A model generated the notes under the pieces. It ran no database searches, was not told the origin of the DNA, and was given only the letters and a program-made list of their open reading frames with translations. From contig JACQQW010000059.1 in assembly GCA_016206745.1 (NCBI GenBank), positions 1-5,249 of the forward strand: a DNA stretch of 5,249 nucleotides, written 5' to 3'. This DNA comes from Candidatus Omnitrophota bacterium (GTDB lineage: Bacteria > Omnitrophota > Gorgyraeia > Zapsychrales > Fredricksoniimonadaceae). The position numbers were made by a program, and so were the translations under genes. This document shows, one piece after another, positions 1-3,270 of the stretch. How positions within the stretch are numbered: position 1 is the stretch's first letter; each line of letters opens with the position of its first letter.

Positions 1-316
1 AATAAAAGGTCAAAGCACTTTGGAATACGCGATCCTGGTGGTCATTATCATAGGCGCGCTGTTGACCATACAAACCTACATTAAACGCGGTGTGCAGGGG
101 CGCTTGAAAAGTTCTTCCGACGATATCGGAGACCAGTTCTCGCCCGGCAACACCAACGCGCTCAAGGCCACCAAGGTGCACAGCAGCACCACGGAAACCT
201 TCGGGATGGCTGCTCAGGGCGTAAGTCAGTCTGAGCTTAACGCTCCTGAAACAACCAATACCGTCGACCGGTCCCAGATCGCCAATGTGGATCAGGAGTA
301 TTGGGGTTCTAAATAA
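1..316 (+). CDS. Flp-like type IVb pilin, class III signal (5' partial)
   Basis: Probable structural subunit of a Tad/Flp-type pilus, made as a membrane-inserted prepilin and exported after leader cleavage. The reading frame is already open at base 2 and gives 104 visible residues; only a start codon and a few leader residues should be missing. Visible residues 2-9 read KGQSTLEY, a type IV prepilin-like junction with cleavage expected between Gly and Gln, placing Glu at +5 and Tyr at +6 as in Flp pilins. A hydrophobic helix follows (visible residues about 10-27), then YIKRGVQGR and a DQFSPG motif. The tail is polar, rich in Ser, Thr, Asn and Gln, and ends in EYWGSK. It shares 30 of 50 aligned residues over this N-terminal half with the protein at 1291-1617, so the two are paralogs. 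The TTG at 20 lies inside the signal motif and is not the start. Function as a pilin is inferred from the signal and the neighbours. Confidence 0.85.
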   Translation, partial: IKGQSTLEYAILVVIIIGALLTIQTYIKRGVQGRLKSSSDDIGDQFSPGNTNALKATKVHSSTTETFGMAAQGVSQSELNAPETTNTVDRSQIANVDQEYWGSK

Positions 317-338
317 ACTGTTGTTTACAGTATGATTC

Positions 339-370
339 CCCTCCCCTGCACCATATGGTGCAGGGGAGGG
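339..370. repeat. perfect 32-bp palindrome / 14-bp stem-loop between pilin genes
   Basis: Bases 339-354 are the exact reverse complement of 355-370, centred on CCATATGG. As RNA it would form a stem of at least 14 base pairs, mostly G-C, with an AUAU loop; with one bulged C (338) the flanking TT and AA could add two more pairs. It begins 22 bases after the stop of the first pilin gene and ends 10 bases before the ribosome binding site of the next gene. No U-tract follows, so it is not a standard intrinsic terminator. Likely roles are a 3' stabilising or processing structure for the upstream pilin message, a partial attenuator, or (at DNA level) a site for a dimeric regulator. The structure is directly visible; the role is inference. 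Confidence 0.85.
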
Positions 371-380
371 AACCGGATAA

Positions 381-384
381 GAGG
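381..384 (+). promoter_or_regulatory. ribosome binding site choosing the ATG at 391
   Basis: GAGG, six bases upstream of the ATG at 391, decides the start of the 63-aa pilin. An in-frame ATG at 355 lies in the centre of the 32-bp palindrome, would add 12 residues (MVQGREPDKRNN) to the leader and has no free Shine-Dalgarno sequence, so it is unlikely to be used. Confidence 0.7.
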
Positions 385-390
385 AACAAT

Positions 391-582
391 ATGTTTAGTA
401 AAGTTAAAAAAGGGCAAAGCACCGTCGAATACATTGTTTTGGTGACGGCCGTCTTGGCGGTGGCGATCCTGTTCATGGTTTCCGGGGGCGGCAATTCGCC
501 GTTTCAGTCCAAATTGAACAGCACTTTAAGCACAGTGACGGACCAGATGACAAACATGGCAAACCGTTTAACGGGACAATAA
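391..582 (+). CDS. small Flp-like type IVb pilin (63 aa)
   Basis: Likely pilus subunit. The leader MFSKVKKG is basic and is followed by QSTVEY, giving Gln +1, Glu +5 and Tyr +6, then a hydrophobic helix (residues about 15-31) ending in SGGG. The mature form after the Gly would be 55 residues, in the usual range for Flp major pilins. The C-terminal part (about 36-63) is a polar, probably amphipathic helix rich in Ser, Thr, Asn and Gln. It lacks the KRGxQGR segment and long tail of the larger pilins in this cluster and has no cysteine. It follows a palindrome-bearing gap, carries GAGG at good spacing and ends with a double stop (TAATAG). Whether it is the major or a minor subunit cannot be told from sequence. 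Confidence 0.82.
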   Translation: MFSKVKKGQSTVEYIVLVTAVLAVAILFMVSGGGNSPFQSKLNSTLSTVTDQMTNMANRLTGQ

Positions 583-596
583 TAGACGGCCAAAAT

Positions 597-986
597 ATGA
601 TGGACACGTTCAAGTCACGCAAAGGCCAGGCGGCGGTGCCGGAATATGTGGTGGGGTTCCTTTTGGTGGTCGCCGCCATGATCGCCGCCACGGTTTATGT
701 GCAGCGTGCCCTGCAGGCCCGGGCGCGGGACGCGAAAGTTTATATGCTGGACACCGCGGCCAAAGGGTGCCTGACAGCCGGCTGTCAGGAAGCCGCGGGG
801 GCCACGGCCGAGGGTAAATTCGCCTATGAATATGAGCCGTATTACTCTAAAATAAATTCCGTGGTTGACCGCGACCAAAACCAGCAAAGGCTGGACATTT
901 TGACCGGCATTTTCAGCAAGCAATTCGCGCAGGCAACGCGGGTCAACTCGACCAGCGAACAATTGCCGCCGGTGGAGGCGAATTAA
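597..986 (+). CDS. pilin-like protein with displaced Glu (129 aa)
   Basis: Prepilin-like protein, probably a minor subunit of the pilus made by this operon. The leader MMDTFKSRKG precedes QAAVPEYVVG; relative to its neighbours one residue is gained, with Pro at +5 and the Glu-Tyr pair at +6/+7. A hydrophobic helix spans about residues 17-35, followed by a basic stretch (VQRALQARARDAK) and a mostly hydrophilic C-terminal region with a Tyr-rich segment (AYEYEPYYSK, 76-85). Two cysteines, Cys58 and Cys63, are close enough for a disulfide. The start is ATG at 597 or the adjoining ATG at 600; no good Shine-Dalgarno sequence is visible, which may mean low expression or re-initiation after the preceding stop 14 bases upstream. 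The stop TAA shares one base with the next ATG. I do not recognise a specific family beyond the signal. Confidence 0.8.
   Translation: MMDTFKSRKGQAAVPEYVVGFLLVVAAMIAATVYVQRALQARARDAKVYMLDTAAKGCLTAGCQEAAGATAEGKFAYEYEPYYSKINSVVDRDQNQQRLDILTGIFSKQFAQATRVNSTSEQLPPVEAN
770..789. repeat. perfect 20-bp palindrome inside the 129-aa pilin-like gene
   Basis: Bases 770-779 (CCTGACAGCC) are exactly complementary to 780-789 (GGCTGTCAGG). It lies within the codons for CLTAGCQ, around Cys58 and Cys63. As RNA it could fold into an 8-bp stem with a 4-base loop; as DNA it is a symmetric site. It may simply reflect coding, but a perfect 10-bp half-site is rare by chance. Confidence 0.7.
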
Positions 987-1294
987 TGAAAGGCCAGACC
1001 ATCGTCGAGTACATCCTCATCATCGGCATAGCGATCACGGTCTTATATGCCATGGGGCCGGCTTTCAAGCGGGGGGTGCAAAGCGTCATCAAGGCGACCT
1101 CCGACCAACTGGCCACGCAAAAGGACGCGGATCAGGATTTTGCCTCCGGCAGTTTTTTGGCCTCATCGAACACGCAAACCCAAACCAACAGCCAGCGCAA
1201 TACGCGGGAGCTTTTGGGCGCGACCGGCACCACGGTCGACGAAATGGCGCGGACCACGGGCAACATGTTGACGGACATGGGGTTTTCACAATGA
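986..1294 (+). CDS. Flp-like pilin with Gln/Thr/Asn-rich tail (102 aa)
   Basis: Likely pilus subunit. It has a very short leader, MKG, followed directly by QTIVEYILIIGIAITVLYAMG, placing Glu at +5 and Tyr at +6. The segment after the membrane helix, FKRGVQSVIKATSDQL (27-42), matches the KRGVQGRLKSSSDD region of the first pilin, so this gene belongs to the same subfamily. Residues about 58-74 are rich in Ser, Asn, Thr and Gln (SSNTQTQTNSQRNTRE), probably flexible and surface exposed, and the tail ends in a predicted helix with several Met and Thr. No cysteine is present. The start ATG at 986 overlaps the previous stop by one base and has GGAGG (974-978) seven bases upstream, which fixes it. 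The stop overlaps the next start as ATGA. Confidence 0.83.
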   Translation: MKGQTIVEYILIIGIAITVLYAMGPAFKRGVQSVIKATSDQLATQKDADQDFASGSFLASSNTQTQTNSQRNTRELLGATGTTVDEMARTTGNMLTDMGFSQ

Positions 1295-1617
1295 AGAAAT
1301 ATAATGGACAGACCACATTGGAATATGTTGTTTTAATCATCATCATTGTGGGCGCTTTGCTGGCCATGCAGGTCTATATCAAGCGCGGGTTTCAGGGCCG
1401 CTGGAAATCGACGGTGGATGATTTCGCCGATCAATACGATCCGGGCAAGATCAATTCCCTGGTCAATTATTCCCTGGTATCGAATTCCGACACGGTCATT
1501 TCCGCAGTGCCGGGCATAGATCCCCTGACGGGTCAGCCGGGATTTTTCACCAACCGCATGGACACCACGAGTTCCGTAGAAAATAAACAAGGAGAGACCG
1601 TTGTTGGGGCGCCGTAA
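1291..1617 (+). CDS. Flp-like type IVb pilin, paralog of the first gene (108 aa)
   Basis: Likely pilus subunit. The leader MKKYNG is followed by QTTLEY (Gln +1, Glu +5, Tyr +6), a strongly hydrophobic Ile/Val-rich helix (about 12-27) and YIKRGFQGRWKS, then DQYDPG. Thirty of 50 residues in this half match the protein at 1-316, while the C-terminal tails differ almost completely: here it contains GIDPLTGQPGFF and a DTTSSVEN stretch. A conserved assembly half with a divergent exposed half is what one expects of pilin paralogs. The start overlaps the previous stop by four bases (ATGA); the upstream Shine-Dalgarno is weak (GGGG at 1279-1282), so translation is probably coupled. The last 17 bases overlap the next gene, whose ribosome binding site lies inside this one. 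No cysteines. Confidence 0.85.
   Translation: MKKYNGQTTLEYVVLIIIIVGALLAMQVYIKRGFQGRWKSTVDDFADQYDPGKINSLVNYSLVSNSDTVISAVPGIDPLTGQPGFFTNRMDTTSSVENKQGETVVGAP
1589..1596 (+). promoter_or_regulatory. ribosome binding site supporting a TTG start at 1601
   Basis: AAGGAGAG inside the end of the 108-aa pilin gene is a strong Shine-Dalgarno sequence. It sits four bases before the TTG at 1601, measured from its last base, or six from the GGAG core; a second TTG at 1604 is also within range. No ATG occurs in that frame before the Gly-Gln signal junction, so a TTG start is needed to include the basic leader. Confidence 0.7.
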
Positions 1618-3040
1618 AATAACTCCCCCCAGGGGGAGTTCAGGCCAGGCCGCGACGGAACTGGCCGTCTTCGGCGCGGTCTTGATTTTTTTGATCGGCG
1701 GCATTGTGCGGTCCTCCGTTTCCACCAGCTATCAACAAAACCAGCAATTAAAAGCCATGCGCCTGGCGCTGTTAAAGTCCTATCAAGGCACCGCCCGCGA
1801 CAGCAAGTACGCGGGACGCAACAGCGTGTCGGTCCTTTACATTGAGGACCGGCTGTCGCCGGACTTGGGCAAATACGGCTCCATGGAGCGGGTCCCGTTT
1901 ATGGCGCAGGGTTCCGGCACCATGAGCAATATGCTCAATTACCCCCTGGATGCCGCTGATTATCAAAAACCTCAAAATATTCCGGTCATGGATGTGTATA
2001 TCAACGGTAAATATTTTAAGTTTACGACCGCCAGGCTTATGACCAAGAAGACCTCCGATCGTGTCCCGGGCGTTTTAAACCCCCCGGCCGGCTATTCGAC
2101 ATCTTATCCGGCCGCAAGCACCCCGTCTAAAAACGGGCTTTCCCGTTTTGGCGGCTGGGATTTCCGCTGTCAATGCGATGCCGCGACCTGTTATGGTTGT
2201 CCGGTTTTTTACTCTGCCCGGGCCAACCCGGACAAGTGCAAAGTCGACACTGATCCTATGTGCAAAGCCCCGGAATCCTTGAGCGAAAGCGAACAGTTTG
2301 ACTTAAACCGCAACGATGATTTTTCCGACGACCCACCGGCGTCCGCCGTGTCCGGCAGGGCCGGCCGGGCGGACATGATTTGGAAATGGAAAGGCGTGCG
2401 TGCGGTGAAAGATAACATTGAGATCAACAGGAAAGACGGCGTTTACCCGATGTATGATGTGGACAATGACGGCCAGGAAGAAAAGATTTATGATGATGCG
2501 CTGTATGACTCCCCTCCTTTGGCCAAAGGCATTATCAAGAGCGTGACCGTGTTGGATTTTCAGGACGGGGACTTGAACATGTTCACCGATAATTTTTCGC
2601 CGGGTCTTCAGCCGGGCCTGCAGAAAACCACGGCCGTTTACACCCGCACCAAAGAGGGGACGTATTTGCAGATCAAGGAAGGGAAATTATATAATCCGGA
2701 AAGCGGCGTGTTTGTACGCAGTGCCGGCTCTAAGGACCAGGCGGAAATCATACAGCGCATGTTCCAGTTAAGCATGGACACCGGGCGTTTTTGCGATGGG
2801 GCCGGGTCTCCCAGGGACTGCCCGGACGGCAGGGGCCCGGACGGCAAATGCGTGGAAGGGTATGCCAATCCCGTGGAGGCCTGTGTCATTGACCCCAGCC
2901 CGGCGCAAAGCTGTTTTACACCGGACAAGGTCAAGTTGACTTGTTTTGACCAGCGCACCAAAATGCTCTATGTCCGGTCAAGGATCCTGGACAAGAGCGG
3001 CAGTTTTTGGAAAACGGATGTTGAGGGAGGTTTACCATGA
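1601..3040 (+). CDS. large cysteine-rich pseudopilin-like protein (479 aa)
   Basis: Probable large minor pilin or pseudopilin with an exported C-terminal domain. The 15-residue leader MLGRRKITPPRGSSG is followed by QAATEL (Glu +5) and a hydrophobic helix (about 21-37). The rest is hydrophilic with no further membrane segment. Twelve cysteines lie in two groups: a cluster at 190, 192, 197 and 200 (CQCDAATCYGC) plus 213 and 221, and six spaced ones at 398, 407, 417, 428, 438 and 448; the even number fits disulfides outside the cytoplasm. Residues 286-294 (DVDNDGQEE) form a DxDxDG loop of the calcium-binding type found in EF-hand, dockerin and FG-GAP-like repeats. The long exported domain is not recognised. 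The protein starts at TTG and a hairpin lies at codons 7-14, so expression may be lower than that of the pilins. It sits between pilins and a TadE-like gene, overlapping the next start by ATGA. Confidence 0.82.
   Translation: MLGRRKITPPRGSSGQAATELAVFGAVLIFLIGGIVRSSVSTSYQQNQQLKAMRLALLKSYQGTARDSKYAGRNSVSVLYIEDRLSPDLGKYGSMERVPFMAQGSGTMSNMLNYPLDAADYQKPQNIPVMDVYINGKYFKFTTARLMTKKTSDRVPGVLNPPAGYSTSYPAASTPSKNGLSRFGGWDFRCQCDAATCYGCPVFYSARANPDKCKVDTDPMCKAPESLSESEQFDLNRNDDFSDDPPASAVSGRAGRADMIWKWKGVRAVKDNIEINRKDGVYPMYDVDNDGQEEKIYDDALYDSPPLAKGIIKSVTVLDFQDGDLNMFTDNFSPGLQPGLQKTTAVYTRTKEGTYLQIKEGKLYNPESGVFVRSAGSKDQAEIIQRMFQLSMDTGRFCDGAGSPRDCPDGRGPDGKCVEGYANPVEACVIDPSPAQSCFTPDKVKLTCFDQRTKMLYVRSRILDKSGSFWKTDVEGGLP
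1621..1640. repeat. GC-rich hairpin at the pilin/pseudopilin junction
   Basis: AACTCCCC (1621-1628) pairs exactly with GGGGAGTT (1633-1640) around a CCAG loop, giving an 8-bp stem. It begins four bases after the stop of the 108-aa pilin and 20 bases into the TTG-started 479-aa gene. No U-tract follows, so it is not a standard terminator. It could stabilise the 3' end of a processed pilin message, slow early translation of the downstream gene, or both. The inverted repeat is visible; the role is inferred. Confidence 0.65.
2821..2846 (+). repeat. 11-bp direct repeat encoding a PDG pair
   Basis: CCCGGACGGCA occurs at 2821-2831 and again at 2836-2846, 15 bases apart and so in the same frame. It encodes the two PDG units of CPDGRGPDGKC (residues 407-417) in the cysteine-rich C-terminal part of the 479-aa protein. 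It looks like a small local duplication in a turn between two cysteines. Confidence 0.6.
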
Positions 3041-3270
3041 AGAACTCCCCGAAGAGAGGACAGTCCACGATTGAATTCACCTTTGTGCTGGTTGTTATTA
3101 TTTTTTTGGTGTATGGGCTGATCCGGGTGTTCCGCTGGGCGGGCATGGATTTGGCCGAGCGGCGCTTTGCGTATGAGAAATCATTTAGCGGAAACACCGT
3201 GGAGGAGCAGTTAAGGCCGGATTTTTACCGGTCCAAGCGTTTGCACATGACGTTTAAGGATGGGCAATGA
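3037..3270 (+). CDS. TadE-like pseudopilin (77 aa)
   Basis: Small pseudopilin-like protein, probably needed for assembly of the Tad/Flp-type pilus. The leader MKNSPKRG is followed by QSTIEF, giving Glu +5 with Phe at +6, then a hydrophobic helix (about 14-28; TFVLVVIIFLVYGLI). A basic and aromatic stretch follows (RVFRWAGMDLAERRFAYEK), after which the protein ends with a short charged region rich in Lys and Arg. The Glu-Phe junction and general layout match TadE-type proteins, which are processed by the Tad prepilin peptidase, though this one is shorter than many TadE proteins. There is no cysteine. The start is fixed by GGGAGG (3025-3030) six bases upstream, and ATGA overlaps join it to both neighbours. 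The family call is by motif only. Confidence 0.75.
   Translation: MKNSPKRGQSTIEFTFVLVVIIFLVYGLIRVFRWAGMDLAERRFAYEKSFSGNTVEEQLRPDFYRSKRLHMTFKDGQ

Noticed and set aside
331..336. TATGAT as a -10 promoter element before the second gene
   Set aside because: It differs from TATAAT by one base, but no acceptable -35 hexamer lies about 17 bases upstream, so an internal promoter is not supported.
339..370. Intrinsic terminator
   Set aside because: The stem is strong but no run of T follows; the next bases are AACCGGATAA.
355..390. Upstream in-frame ATG start for the 63-aa pilin
   Set aside because: It lies in the centre of the palindrome without a Shine-Dalgarno sequence; GAGG at 381-384 supports ATG 391, which gives a normal basic leader.
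615..962. 115-codon minus-strand open frame opposite the 129-aa pilin-like gene
   Set aside because: The plus-strand gene has a clear prepilin signal and operon spacing; the antisense frame shows no recognisable domain.
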